A DNA stretch of 53,500 nt from Symbiodinium natans (lineage: Eukaryota; Sar; Dinophyceae; Suessiales; Symbiodiniaceae). Each line of letters starts with the position of its first letter. The stretch's first letter is position 1. The stretch spans positions 535,059 to 588,558 of the forward strand of contig CAJNDS010000879.1 in assembly GCA_905221605.1 (NCBI GenBank), in the 5' to 3' direction. A program made the position numbers and the translations under genes. The notes beneath the pieces are model-generated. The model worked only from the letters and a program-made list of their open reading frames with translations, searched no databases and had not been told where the DNA came from. Shown in pieces: positions 44,119 through 53,500 of the stretch.

Positions 44119-44394
44119 TAATGTTGACTTCGCATTAATACCCCCCCCCCCCCCTTCATTGATCAATCTCTCCGGCCAGGGCCTCCTCAATAATATCCGC
44201 CTAAATCCTGGCAGGTCTAGCTGTCCCGGTGCCACCACAGTGGGCTAAGTGAGCCTCTACTGCGAGCTTCTGGGGGATCACTTTTAGAAGAATATTCCGG
44301 GCTGGATTTTATAATTGTGGCGGGCTACATTATTGTGTTCTGGCAGCTGGATTTCATAATTGCGGCGGGAATTCCTAATGTGAAGTCAACATTA
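44119..44394. mobile_element. MITE-like element with 19-bp terminal inverted repeats
   Basis: The left end, TAATGTTGACTTCGCATTA (44119-44137), and the right end, TAATGTGAAGTCAACATTA (44376-44394), are inverted repeats matching at 18 of 19 bases. The element is 276 bp with no coding potential. TA at each outer edge fits a TA target duplication of the Tc1/mariner type. The interior has a C14 run and two 45-bp-spaced copies of a GCTGGATTT-TATAATTG-GGCGGG motif. No second copy is seen in the window, so mobility is inferred from structure alone. Confidence 0.6.
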
Positions 44395-46510
44395 TAGGGG
44401 AAGCCGGAACCGCGGAAGCATGGCAAGCATGTGGGCAGAAGGTCGTGCTCGAATGGCAATGACATTCTCCAGTCCACTTCATGGCGCAAGATGCTTAGGA
44501 GGTTGTGCAACATGACAGGGCATGTTTGCAGTCAGGCAAGACCTCCTGGTGCCTGTTGCCTCCAGACCATTAACGCAGTTCCCAGGTCACTTCCCAGCGA
44601 AGCGCACAGTTTGCGGACTTTCTACGGGCTAAAGGCACATTGCCATCACGCCTGCCAGCTCGCTCGCCCATGCCTCGGCCGGTTAGACGCTTGTTGGTTT
44701 GCTTACTCGATTGCAAGGCATGCCTAACCGGATCACGCTTCAACACATGCAACTCACTTGAAACGCCTGAGACGCGTTAGCGGCCGACTTCGCATGTAAA
44801 TTGAAATGTGCAAGCTTAGGTGGTCCATGAAGTTGCCATGTGAAGCCAGATAACCGATAGCCGAATTTGGCCACTTATGGCATGCTCAATACGTCATACA
44901 AGTCGTCAAGTTCGTTCTTTGGCTTCTTGCTTGTGACAAACACTTGGGACCCATGCATCTTGTGAAGCAAATTAAGTTCTCCATCATCCTGCAAAGTACA
45001 ACCTATGCCGCAAGCTACCATGCAACCTCAAGCACGCTTCGCTTTCTCCTATCCCATTCGGAACGTATGCCGGCGCCCGGCGCACCAAGGAGAAACACAA
45101 TCGATTGCTGTGGAGTGAGAAGTCCAAGCAACCGAGGATGTGTGAGTCCCGAAGTGCATCGGAACTCTACGCAGAACCGCGAATGCCAGGGCCAAATCAA
45201 GCCGATGTTTGGACACTCTCGGTTCCTCGCATGTCACGGAGTCCCGGGCCCATGAAAGCATGGTTTTGCTGTAGCTCCAGAGGTCCTTGCTGTCCCAAGC
45301 TCCAGACAGAGCCAACACCATTCTGCCGCCAGCACCTCATAAGGGACCAAACGGCTCATCCCGGTCCGGTGGTTCTTCTGTGTTTGGGAGAGGTCCTGGA
45401 CAGACAGGAAGCTGCAAACGCCGATGCCTCAGCTTCATTCGACGGTTTCTGAAGTTTTCCCATGGTGGTCAGACGCGAGCAGTGGCACAGCCAGGACGAT
45501 GGTGTGGACTGGCATGGAAAGAGAAAGATGGGATACGTTGCCATTGCAAGCCACACTGCCCTCTCAGATGGGCAGATCTGCAAGGCTGATGCAGTGACCA
45601 GATGCTGCAGGGATGTCTCACAGTGGGCCATGACTGCGCCAGAGTCAGAGCACTGGCCTCGGCATGGAGACAGCTTCGTGCCCTCAACTTAGTGTCGGCT
45701 TCAAGTCGGCTTATTCGAAGTCGCCGACGATCTCCTAAAGGGATGTCGGAGGCGACAGAACACTCAAAGGAAAAAGCACGGTTGCCTTCACGTCTCGAAC
45801 CTCCATGAAGCAAGCGCTCGTTGAAAAGACTTGCCTGTGGCTATGGCTTGCAGCTAAAATCGCGGTGAAAGTCTAAAGTAGCATTCCACTAGCATGTAGC
45901 TTGGTCAGCAGGATGGTTTCGCCTTGCTGACATGCTAAGAAGGCGCGATTCGCAAGTGAACAAATTGTCGCACAGGGCACTGTGGGTGGGGCAAATAGCA
46001 CAGAGGCGCGGAACGGCAGGCACATTGTTGGTGGCAGCCCCGGCTGCATTTCATCGCGCAAAGGCACCGGGAGTGACAATGCGGTACTGTGCTCAGAGGT
46101 GTTGGTTTCTCCCATCGCATGGCAGGCAGCCCAGTTGGAGTTCTGCGTGTTTTTTGAGAGAGTTTTCGAGGCTGTGCTGGATGAGGCCCTTTGTTTTGCT
46201 GGAAAAGGGAGAACTCCAGGATGTTGGAAGCTTCAGGCTGGCCAGATGGGGAGACGTGCGCTGCAGGCTGCGTTTGCCTAGCCCCCCATAAAGGCAAGCC
46301 ACTCTTCCCTTCTCCGACCGGCGGCTGCAGCCTCTTTCGCCAGAACCCTTACACTAAGCAACGCAGCAGAATGGATTACGAGTTCAAACATCATGGCTCT
46401 CAAAGTTACTCGACTCTAGTCACTGGAGGTCATCCATTCTCACAGAATGCACATCGTCTGGTCCCAAGCGACGCGTCCAGAATTCAGACTCTGTAGATTT
46501 GCTTTCGCAG
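44395..46510. other. scattered possible exons, no gene model
   Basis: Plus-strand frames at 45105-45452, 45287-45460 and 45462-45692 have plausible composition, but they overlap in different frames. Without a recognisable protein I cannot choose among them. Confidence 0.35.
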
Positions 46511-46901
46511 ACTCCCCTGTGGCGTGATCGACGAGGGGATCGCTGAGGACACCAAGGCCACAATTGAGTTTCTCCTGTCTGCCAAGCTGCTAGATGTCAC
46601 AGTATATCGCGCACTTCTTTGCAATGGGTCGCCGGGACAAATCGGCCGTTGCATTGCAGGTGGAGATCATTTGGCCAGAGGAGCCGCCTTCGGAATGATT
46701 TGCTGTGGCTAGAAGTTTGCAATAGGCAAGCATCCGCTTCATGTCTGAGATCGTCGAATGACATGGTATGGCTCAAGATCGTGTCAAGCGTCATGTGGGC
46801 AGTACACTGATACCGTGTCTGCACCAGCCGATTCCAAGAGTGGCCCTGCCAACTTCCACTCAGGAGACCTCGGACGGCTTGAAGAAGCGGAGGAGGAGTA
46901 G
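46511..46901 (+). CDS. possible last two exons of an unknown gene
   Basis: After a TTTCGCAG acceptor an exon reads VIDEGIAEDTKATIEFLLSA and on to LLD, where a GT donor follows (about 46596). About 230 bp further, an open frame reads SKSGPANFHSGDLGRLEEAE and ends with Glu residues and TAG at 46899-46901. Both are on the + strand and look coding; their junction was not resolved. Function unknown. Confidence 0.35.
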
Positions 46902-48587
46902 AGTGCTTCGTTAAAGCATGTTCATGCATGTTCCATGATGCCTGTTCCCGTTATTGAGTCCATTGATTGGCGAGGGAGCGGCAGGGAGCGCGTACAAGCA
47001 ATGAGAGCATCGAAAAAGACAAGTACATTGACATAAGAAGAAGAAACACAAGCCCGACAGACACCGTTGCGTAATTTACTACTGAAACGGTGGCATTCTC
47101 TTCCAGTTCCATTTGAATCTGTTCAAAAGATGCCATGTAGAAAAACCGCGCAGATACCCATCCTTTCTGAAACTGTGTTGTCTTGGTGGCTTTTTAAGTT
47201 GATTTCCTATCGGCGTCGTACCTTCACACTAGGGACGGTGGCATTGTGTTGGTGAAGACAACTGCGTTGTGTGCAGTTCTGTGCCTGGCATCGAAATCAT
47301 CAGGCAGTCAAAGAGCATCGCCGCTGGCAGTGCTAGGAGTTGGCTTAAACAATGTTTGTCTTGCGCCCTCCGAAGTAGGAGCGGCATGGAACCGCGAAAA
47401 AGGGAACGTGGAGTTTTTTTTGGGGAGGGGGGGGGGGGGGGGGGAAGCGGGGGGGGGGGGGGGATTTGTTTTTTGCTTGCCTTCATGCGCGCACCTGCGT
47501 GTTTGCTAGCTGATTCTGCATGCCTGCCTCGAATAATGTCTTGTCTTCCCTGACCCCCAACACACGCCTTTCGGAAAACTAATTAGTTTGAACTAGTTCA
47601 TAGGGCGCATTTGGTTGTGTTTCTCTGCACGGCCAAGGGCAACCAAGCCAAAACATGCAGCCGAGCCAAGCGTATCAAGGCCAAAGCCAAGCGTTTTGGA
47701 CAGCCTCGCCTCTGTTCCAGCACCGCAACACAATTTGCGAAGCTTCTCACAGTTTGCCATCGAGAAAATGGCCACATTTCTCCAAAGCATTGTAGAGATT
47801 GAAGCAAAGTTGTCGGGTCACTGGCGTGCCCGGCAGTTTTCTGTGGTTAGGCTATGTTGTGTTGACGTTGGTTGACAGTGCTGTTTTGGCACTTCTGGAA
47901 GGAAGCTTCGCCCAACTGCAGTCCGGCTGACGCTGGGCTCGATCCGCAAGCTGCCAAGACTGGACGCAGCTTGAGCTAAGTACTGTATAGATGGAATTCT
48001 TTTTGGGAAGCGACACATCAAGAAGGTACACGAGAGGATGACATGACGTGCCTCTCTCTTTTTCTTTCTCTCTTCATTCGAGGCCCGAACCCGCTTCCTG
48101 CTTCCAGAAAGCATCTCTTGCGGTGGCCTGAATTCACAGTAAGTCGCAAATGGGGCAGATGGTGTTCAATAGGCGCATGCGGGCTCAGACCTGGGCAACC
48201 AAGGCTGGCCATTCCACGCCCGCAGCAGCTTGAACGGATGTTGCGGTTTCCTGAGATTTTTTTGGCCAGGTCACACAGCATGGCCAGTGACACAGGCGAT
48301 GGCAGGTTGAAAAACATATCTAGGAAAGTACAATAGAAGTCCACGATGGATGCGTGCGACGTTTTGCATGCCGAGTGCTCAAAGATTGCACTGCGTCTCC
48401 AAGAAGCGCCTCTGATCAGAGGCACTCAAACTGCAGAGAGAGAGAGAGATAGCGTTGATGCAGATATCAAGGGGTGAGGGAGGTCTCACGCGAAAGGCCA
48501 CATCTCGGGGGCAAACGACTATACAGCTAATGTGCTGAGCCCAACCGCCGGTCGCTGTGGTCTCACTGGACCTGACTCACCCTGGGG
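46902..48587. other. no supported gene
   Basis: Contains the long G runs listed separately and short frames without motifs. A short GA repeat lies at about 48436-48449. Confidence 0.45.
47422..47463. repeat. long interrupted G runs
   Basis: About 42 bases that are G except for an A and an AAGC interruption. Able in principle to form G-quadruplexes. Confidence 0.9.
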
Positions 48588-48685
48588 CGCGCTTCGAGCG
48601 CGGGGGGGTACCCCTAAGCCCAGCAGAAGAAGAAGAAGAAGAAGAAGAAGAAGAAGAAGAAGAAGAAGAAGAAGAAGAAGAAGAT
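48588..48685 (+). repeat. double-hairpin purine-tail unit 1
   Basis: Hairpin 1 is CGCGCT-TCG-AGCGCG. Hairpin 2 is the palindrome GGGGTACCCC. About ten bases later an AAG repeat of some 60 bp begins. Confidence 0.7.
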
Positions 48686-48816
48686 AGCGTAACGGAAGGG
48701 TACCCGGGGGACGGACAGAAGGAGGACCGATAAGAGGCCTCAGGTGTGGGCTGCTGCGGAGCGGCCAATACGGCCGCCATGCGTGAGATACTAGGCTGAC
48801 GAACGCGGGACCGGGG

Positions 48817-48850
48817 CGCGCGCCAGCGCGGGGGTTTCCCCCAGGCCCCC

Positions 48851-48890
<40 letters not shown>

Positions 48891-48899
48891 GAGAGCGAG
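48817..48899 (+). repeat. double-hairpin purine-tail unit 2
   Basis: Hairpin 1 is CGCGC-GCCA-GCGCG. Hairpin 2 is GGGGG-TTT-CCCCC and directly abuts it. An AAAG repeat follows. Confidence 0.7.
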
Positions 48900-48919
48900 C
48901 GACTCAGTGACGATCCGGG

Positions 48920-49051
48920 CGCGCCCAGTGCGCGTTGGCCAGGGTGACCTTCCCTGGCCTTCCTGCCCCGTAGAAGAAGAACAAGAAGAGGCAGAGGCAG
49001 AGGCAGAGGCAGAGGCAGAGGCAGAGGGAGAGGGAGAGGGAGAGGGAGAGG
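48920..49051 (+). repeat. double-hairpin purine-tail unit 3
   Basis: Hairpin 1 is CGCGC-CCAGT-GCGCG. Hairpin 2 has a perfect 8-bp stem, GGCCAGGG with CCCTGGCC, and a 7-base loop. AAG, GAGGCA and GGGAGA repeats follow. Confidence 0.7.
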
Positions 49052-49418
49052 GTTTGGCTCAAGCCACGAGCGGCTCGAGCCCCAGCCCTTTGTCCGGGGG
49101 ACAACCTGTGAAGAAACAGCTGTGAGAGAGGGTTGAAAGGGGGGCAGCCTGAGAGTGATCGCCTCTCCCCTGTGCCGCCATACGAGAACGAGGGTGTCTG
49201 TGCTGAACTACGCGCCTTCCTCGCGGGGGTTGTGGACCTTGAGGGGGGAAAGTTCGTTGAACGAGGTGAACCGCTGCTGGCCGTCGAGCCGTTCTACCAC
49301 CGCGGAGGCGAGCGGGGGACACTGAGGACCGCTTTGGATCCGGAACTTCCTGCACCCCGCCAGGGACATTGTGAACCCAGGGGTCGTGACTTGGGCATCG
49401 CCACCGTGAGTGAGATCT

Positions 49419-50459
49419 ATGACGACGTCTGGGGGCCAACCAGGGGACCACTCCTCCCCCTCTAAACGCAAGGCCATGGGGGACGTGGTGGATGTAGAGG
49501 CAGGGGACAGACTCTCCCTGGAAAGTTTCCTCAAGGCCGAGCTGAAGGGCCATCAGGAAATTATGAAGGGAGACATCCACGATGCTATGGCAGGGGTCAA
49601 GAAGGAGATGGCGGAACGCATCGAGGTGGTGGAATCGGAGGTTACCAAGCAACTCCAGACCACCCTCCTCCTGCTGAAGCAGCTCACGGACAAGCATGAC
49701 GTCCAGCAGGAAGCGGTGTCCAACTTGACAGCGGGGCAAAAAGCGTTGGAGGAGAAGTTCGAGATGAGCCAGCGCAGCCTGGAGGAGAGAATCGAGAAAT
49801 TGGAGGCCAGCGGTGGGGGCAGAGGACCGTCAGCCCACAGCACCGCAACAACGGAGGGGGACGGAATTGGGGGGCGAAGAGCTCCGGCGCTGGTGGTAGG
49901 GGGCTGGAACGACAACACTCCAGCCAATGAAGTCATTGAGAAGGCGACGCAAGTGCTGAGACAGCTACAGGTTGACCTCGACTACCAGGACATGTTCGTC
50001 CCCGGCATCCGCAGAGGGTTCGCGCTTATACCGCTCCATGGACCTCGACTTGGGGAAAGCGGAGAGGGGCACAGGCAAAGAATCCAAGCGGCGATCGCAC
50101 AAGTGAGGAATGCCAGGCTACAGACGGGGCATGTCCGACAAGACACGGGGCAACCTCGTTATATGTACCTCACCATCTCCCAGCCGCCGGAGCGCAGGTT
50201 GCGCGCCAAGTTGGCCGCCAAAGTTAAGCGCTGCATCCTGGAGCTGGGGGGACGACACGAGCACTTGGAGGTGGAGTTCGCCACGGGGACGGTGTGGTAT
50301 AGAGGCACCCGCGTCTCATCGGCGGTCAGCCCGGCAACAGAAGGGGCGGACAAAGTGGGGCCCGGATGGTTCGACTTCAAGGAGCTGGCCAAGGAGCTCA
50401 AAATCGCTGCTGACAATGTGAACCAGCAATGGGCGGGGCTCCGCGGGGCCCTTCAGTGA
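49419..50459 (+). CDS. ORF1-like protein of a non-LTR retrotransposon
   Basis: An intact frame of 346 codons from the first ATG (the frame is open a few codons upstream). Residues about 25-130 are charged with coiled-coil character (VESEVTKQLQTTLLLLKQL, then EEKFEMSQRSLEERIEKLE). A Gly/Ser-rich linker follows, then a folded-looking domain from about residue 160 (ALVVGGWNDNTPANEVIEKA, YMYLTISQPPERRLRAKLAA). Coiled coil followed by a basic nucleic-acid-binding domain is the usual ORF1 plan, in which the protein trimerises and coats the element RNA. The assignment rests on this plan and on the endonuclease-like start just downstream, not on a recognised sequence match. A host RNA-binding protein is the alternative. 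Confidence 0.5.
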   Translation: MTTSGGQPGDHSSPSKRKAMGDVVDVEAGDRLSLESFLKAELKGHQEIMKGDIHDAMAGVKKEMAERIEVVESEVTKQLQTTLLLLKQLTDKHDVQQEAVSNLTAGQKALEEKFEMSQRSLEERIEKLEASGGGRGPSAHSTATTEGDGIGGRRAPALVVGGWNDNTPANEVIEKATQVLRQLQVDLDYQDMFVPGIRRGFALIPLHGPRLGESGEGHRQRIQAAIAQVRNARLQTGHVRQDTGQPRYMYLTISQPPERRLRAKLAAKVKRCILELGGRHEHLEVEFATGTVWYRGTRVSSAVSPATEGADKVGPGWFDFKELAKELKIAADNVNQQWAGLRGALQ

Positions 50460-50490
50460 TGCCGGGCACAGCGATGCCGAGCACAGCGAC

Positions 50491-50595
50491 ATGGCAAGTT
50501 TCACCCTCGAGGTGGGGGAAAACCCGTCTTTTTCAGCACTGCATGCACTCACCTGGAACGTTGGAGAAGATCCACAAGCCCACGACCTCACCTGA
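50491..50595 (+). pseudogene. ORF2 endonuclease remnant
   Basis: 34 codons starting 31 bp after the ORF1 stop. The frame reaches ALHALTWNVGED, matching the first beta strand of APE-type endonucleases (TWNV-G), then meets a TGA. Downstream sequence in all frames shows no further endonuclease motif, so the domain is truncated. Confidence 0.45.
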
Positions 50596-51198
50596 TCGGG
50601 GGTGAAGAGCACCGGCGTAGGAGGGCGCATGCGGGGCTCGAATGAGGGGCCGGGTCCTGAACCTAGGGGGTTTAGGTAACAGCTAGAAAGAGACCCGCAT
50701 GCACCTGAAGACTCGAATAGCCAAGCCCAGCTGTAAGTTGAGGGAGGCCCAGGAGGGGGAAGGGGAGGACTTGTTGGCAGGTTGCAGCAAATTCGTTTCA
50801 GAACCTGGGACAAGGTTCAGCCTGTGTGAGGTACCCCGAAGCACCCTCAACGTGGGCGCACTGGTCTCACTAGCAGGTATGTGGGGGCTCGTCGGTCACC
50901 TGATTTTGGAGGGGGGCCCGGTAATTAGCCTAGCAAGGGGTCTGGGGGTGGGGAAACGGAGCCAAGCCCACATGGCAACCTGTGCTTTTCACATAGCCAG
51001 CTGGGGGTCCTTTCCTGGGGGTGTGGTTAACTAGGGGGTGTAGTGCAGTATTGGTGCTGGTGGGGGTTCTCGAGAGCCAGGAAAGGACAGCCGAATAAGC
51101 GTGCTCGTTGACGGAGAAGGCAACTAGAGGGATACGTCAGGGGGCTGTCTTCAGTAACGTAAGAAGGGGGGGGGGAAGCTGTACGCTGGGGGCCTTCG
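50596..51198. other. no supported gene
   Basis: A 111-codon frame at 50699-51034 with a true ATG lacks motifs and lies in sequence resembling the surrounding repeat block. Confidence 0.4.
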
Positions 51199-51270
51199 CC
51201 GGGCGCGAACGCCCGGGGGCTTGCCCCCAAGAAAGAAAGAAAGAAAGGGAGAGGGAGAGGGAGAGGGAGA
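51199..51270 (+). repeat. double-hairpin purine-tail unit 4
   Basis: Hairpin 1 is CCGGGCG-CGAA-CGCCCGG. Hairpin 2 is GGGGGC-TT-GCCCCC and shares its first two G with the end of hairpin 1. AAAG and GGGAGA repeats follow. Confidence 0.7.
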
Positions 51271-51309
51271 GTCTCCCACCGAACCCACGTACCGCTCCGG
51301 AAACAGGGG

Positions 51310-51421
51310 CGGGCGATGACGCCCGGGGGCTTCGGCCTCCACGAAAGAAAGAAAGAAAGGGAGAGGGAGAGGGAGAGGGAGAGGGAGAGGGAGAGAGGGA
51401 GAGGGAGAGGGAGAGGGAGAG
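51310..51421 (+). repeat. double-hairpin purine-tail unit 5
   Basis: Hairpin 1 is CGGGCG-ATGA-CGCCCG. Hairpin 2 is GGGGGC-TTCG-GCCTCC, with one G-T wobble and a stable C(UUCG)G loop. AAAG and GGGAGA repeats follow. Confidence 0.7.
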
Positions 51422-52357
51422 TGGCGGAGGTACGATCAAACTGCAGTTGTTGTTCCAGGTGGGTGTAACACATGTGACTACAACACAGCATCACATGGCT
51501 AGGGCGGGGAAAGGAACCGAACCAGTCTTTATCTCACCCAGAACCGCCCTGAACAGCCCCTCGCAGGTGTGCGAGGAATGTTTAATTGTTTCCAACAATT
51601 CCAAAATATAGCAATAATTAAAACATTAACCCCCCAAATTTGACTGGTCCGTGCTGTTTCCCGGGGCAAGCCCAAAGCACACCGACCCATGCGTGGAGGG
51701 GCGAGGGAAAGTCCGTGCTTAACAGGGAGTGGAGGGGATTGCAAGCTCTACGTAGGTAATGAGAAATCACATCATGACGTTGGCATCCCCGGAAACCAGC
51801 CCAACAACGCACGCCTCCGAGCGGCCCTCCTCAATGCGGGAGGGTTAGGTGCGCAGAATTAAAGAAAGAAAGAAACAAAGAGAGAAACAGATAGTCAGAG
51901 AATCAAAGAAAGACGTCCTACGGGGGGTTAAGTGCTCAGGAAGGAAGAAGAATGAACGAAACGACAAGCCCACGGAAGGAGGAAAACAATAGTTGACGCC
52001 GTCTGGACGTCGAAAAGGCAACAATGCTACAGGATGCAGCAGGTGATGCTGAAGCCACGCTCGCTTCGAGCAGCCGCCTCGGACACGAAAAAGCGAAAAG
52101 GTCGAAGAACTGCTTATAGTTTGTTTTGCATAGCACGGCTGCAAATTCAAAGGCTTGCGCGTAGTGCCTCGGCAGCCGGACCGGCCCAAGCCACGGGACG
52201 TGCACGTCGGCAGTCCAAGCATTGCACCTCGAAGTTTCCAGTCCGCACCGGTCGGGTTGCAGATGCGGAAAGTGACCGTGGGTCGAGGAAGATGCCGGAG
52301 AGTGTAGCCGACCCGTAAACCCGAAACCTTCAACCAGTGAGCTTGGGGGACGTAAAG
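51422..52357. other. no supported gene
   Basis: Starts in the G-rich repeat block and returns to ordinary composition by about 51.5 kb. AAAG-like purine patches lie at 51860-51910. Frames on both strands are unconvincing. Confidence 0.4.
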
Positions 52358-52611
52358 GCTTGCTGGAGGACCCCGATGCCAGCTTGCAGTGTCAGCAGGC
52401 TGTGCAAAACGTCGGTGCGCTTGTCTGTCCTCGTGTGCATGCTTCCAAGTACATCTCGGGAGGCATCCAAGTTCCTAAGAACTTGGCCGTCGGGAAGGAG
52501 ACCAGATCTTGGTCTGCTTGTTCCGGACGCCTCTCGGCCAAACTGCAAATACAACGCCTCGAGGCCACAAGTGGCTCAGTTGGGCGTCAGCACCTTAGTG
52601 ACGAGCTTTGA
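52358..52611 (+). CDS. possible exon, unknown protein
   Basis: After a TAAAG|G acceptor the frame reads LLEDPDASLQCQQAVQNVGA and continues with balanced composition (KYISGGIQVPKNLAVGKE) to a TGA at 52609-52611. It may end earlier at one of several GT or GC donors. Not recognised. Confidence 0.35.
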
Positions 52612-53121
52612 CGTTGGCTTGGTCTGAGTTGGAGCTGTGCTTGGGGTTGTCAGCGCAAGTCCTTGTTCTTATCACAGGCAGCGGCCAATGCAAGGGGCGG
52701 CAAGTCTGTCTTAACAAATTCGGTTGAGGGCCAGTTTTCTTTCTCCTTGGCTTGCTTCCCCAGATTCAGCCCACTGCCCAACCAGTACTGATGCAATGAC
52801 ATGGTAGTGCCGAGGTCGCTACGCTGCTTTTGTGTGGTGCCTCCAAGGTGGACCCCAAATACTTCAGGAGCTGAAGCCTACATGTTGTTATAGGATGCCA
52901 CTGCGAGTGCACAGTTTCATTCATGACGCTTCTGGGCAGGAGCCACGTTCTCCAGATTCCTTTCTTGAGAAAATGCTTGGCAAAAGGACTGGCAGCTGAC
53001 AAACCCTCAGCACCGAATCCTTGGCATTGGCAGGTTGTTTCTGTACTTACATCTCCCAGGCTGGCGACACTACCATGCCCACACTAGAGATCCAGGCCAA
53101 TCTGCAGGCGGGTGAATACAG
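52612..53121. other. no supported gene
   Basis: Short frames only. One near 53040-53120 (MPTLEIQANLQAGE) could be an upstream exon of the next feature. Confidence 0.4.
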
Positions 53122-53500
53122 CATGATGGTAGTCGGCCAGATGTGTGCCACATGTCTGCCTGCCTGGAGGAGGCACTGTCGCGACTCGACCAACTGCTGC
53201 CACGACACTCGGCTTCAATGAGCTTGAGCGACTTGAGAGGGACACATCGGTTCGGCTTGCTGCAGACTGATGCAATTTGTGCACGAGCCTCCTGTGGCCT
53301 CGGCATGGGGCCTTCCGTGAAGCAGCCGTTGTCGCTGATGCTCGCTTTGGGACTCTGGAAGGAGAAACGAAGAGTCGATGAAGCTCGACCTGGCAGCATC
53401 GACTTTGAAACCACAAGTGTTGCCGAGCGATGCATAGAAGAAAACAAAGAACAATCGTCAAACAGTTTGTTTGACTCTACACTGGAGTTTTCGTGGGATG
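53122..53500 (+). CDS. open exon running off the right edge, unknown protein
   Basis: A plus-strand frame stays open from just after an AG at 53120-53121 to the window end, 126 codons. It reads SACLEEALSRLDQLLPRHS, then LMLALGLWKEKRRVDEARP and TSVAERCIEENKEQSSNSLF. Charge balance favours this strand over the antisense frames at 53070-53461, which are rich in Arg, Ser and Cys. Function cannot be read from this fragment. Confidence 0.4.

Larger units (their letters stand above)
49133..50595 (+). mobile_element. truncated non-LTR (LINE-like) retrotransposon
   Basis: A G-rich block with its own base composition contains an ORF1-like frame followed by the first codons of an endonuclease-like ORF2. 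No reverse transcriptase follows, so the copy is a 5' fragment. A 110-codon frame at 49133-49465 precedes and slightly overlaps ORF1 and may belong to the same transcript. Ends of the element are unknown; the hairpin-purine units lie on both sides. Confidence 0.5.

Noticed and set aside
46760-46772. TGGCTCAAG as a relict spliced leader
   Set aside because: Only nine bases match and the flanking bases do not continue the leader.
51027-51494. Leu/Ser/Pro-rich minus-strand frames
   Set aside because: They read through the hairpin and GGGAGA repeats; the repeated pattern comes from the DNA repeat.
1-53500. tRNA, rRNA, CRISPR arrays and bacterial-type operons
   Set aside because: I looked for these and saw no cloverleaf with tRNA box motifs, no rRNA core sequence and no regular spacer-repeat array; gene structure is eukaryotic.

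Overview
The window looks like nuclear DNA of a dinoflagellate, probably a symbiodiniacean-like alga. This rests on gene structure and protein content, since no search could be run. Genes are cut into many short exons. Introns end in AG, usually followed by G, but begin with GC or GA as often as GT, and many carry the same 3-9 bp at both ends. Families common in dinoflagellates are present: a pentatricopeptide-repeat (PPR) protein joined to an RluA pseudouridine synthase, a six-transmembrane cyclic-nucleotide-type ion channel with the pore motif LTQFTPASM, a MYND-RING protein, a tandem CNB-domain protein and EF-hands. A near-match to the 3' part of the dinoflagellate spliced leader lies upstream of one gene.

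Layout. 1-7.8 kb is mostly non-genic, with a 300 bp AAG/GGA tract. A single-exon MYND-RING gene lies at 7.79-8.30 kb. From 13.6 to 37.8 kb, every gene I can model is on the + strand and closely spaced: a five-CNB-domain protein (13.6-16.5), a hypothetical multi-exon gene (16.8-18.1 or further), a coiled-coil protein (19.7-20.4), an FMN-dependent 2-hydroxy-acid oxidase (20.7-22.4, six exons), the ion channel (22.7-29.4, about 25 exons), the PPR-pseudouridine synthase (33.1-36.6) and an EF-hand gene (36.5-37.8) that may be its 3' end. From 37.8 to 48.5 kb there are only isolated plausible exons, a 276 bp MITE-like element and simple repeats.

From 48.5 to 51.5 kb there is a G-rich block unlike the rest. 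It holds the ORF1 and the first codons of the ORF2 endonuclease of a truncated non-LTR retrotransposon. Around them lie five copies of an unusual unit: two adjacent GC-rich hairpins followed by a purine simple repeat. Stem sequences differ between copies while pairing is kept. Plausible exons resume at 52.4 kb, and one runs off the right edge.

Several products fit calcium or cyclic-nucleotide signalling (CNB protein, channel, EF-hand) and organelle RNA maturation (PPR-RluA). Co-orientation may reflect unidirectional gene arrays rather than operons. Gene models were built by hand from reading frame, intron phase and family motifs. Internal junctions of the oxidase, the pseudouridine synthase and the channel core are well constrained; gene ends and most other exons are not.
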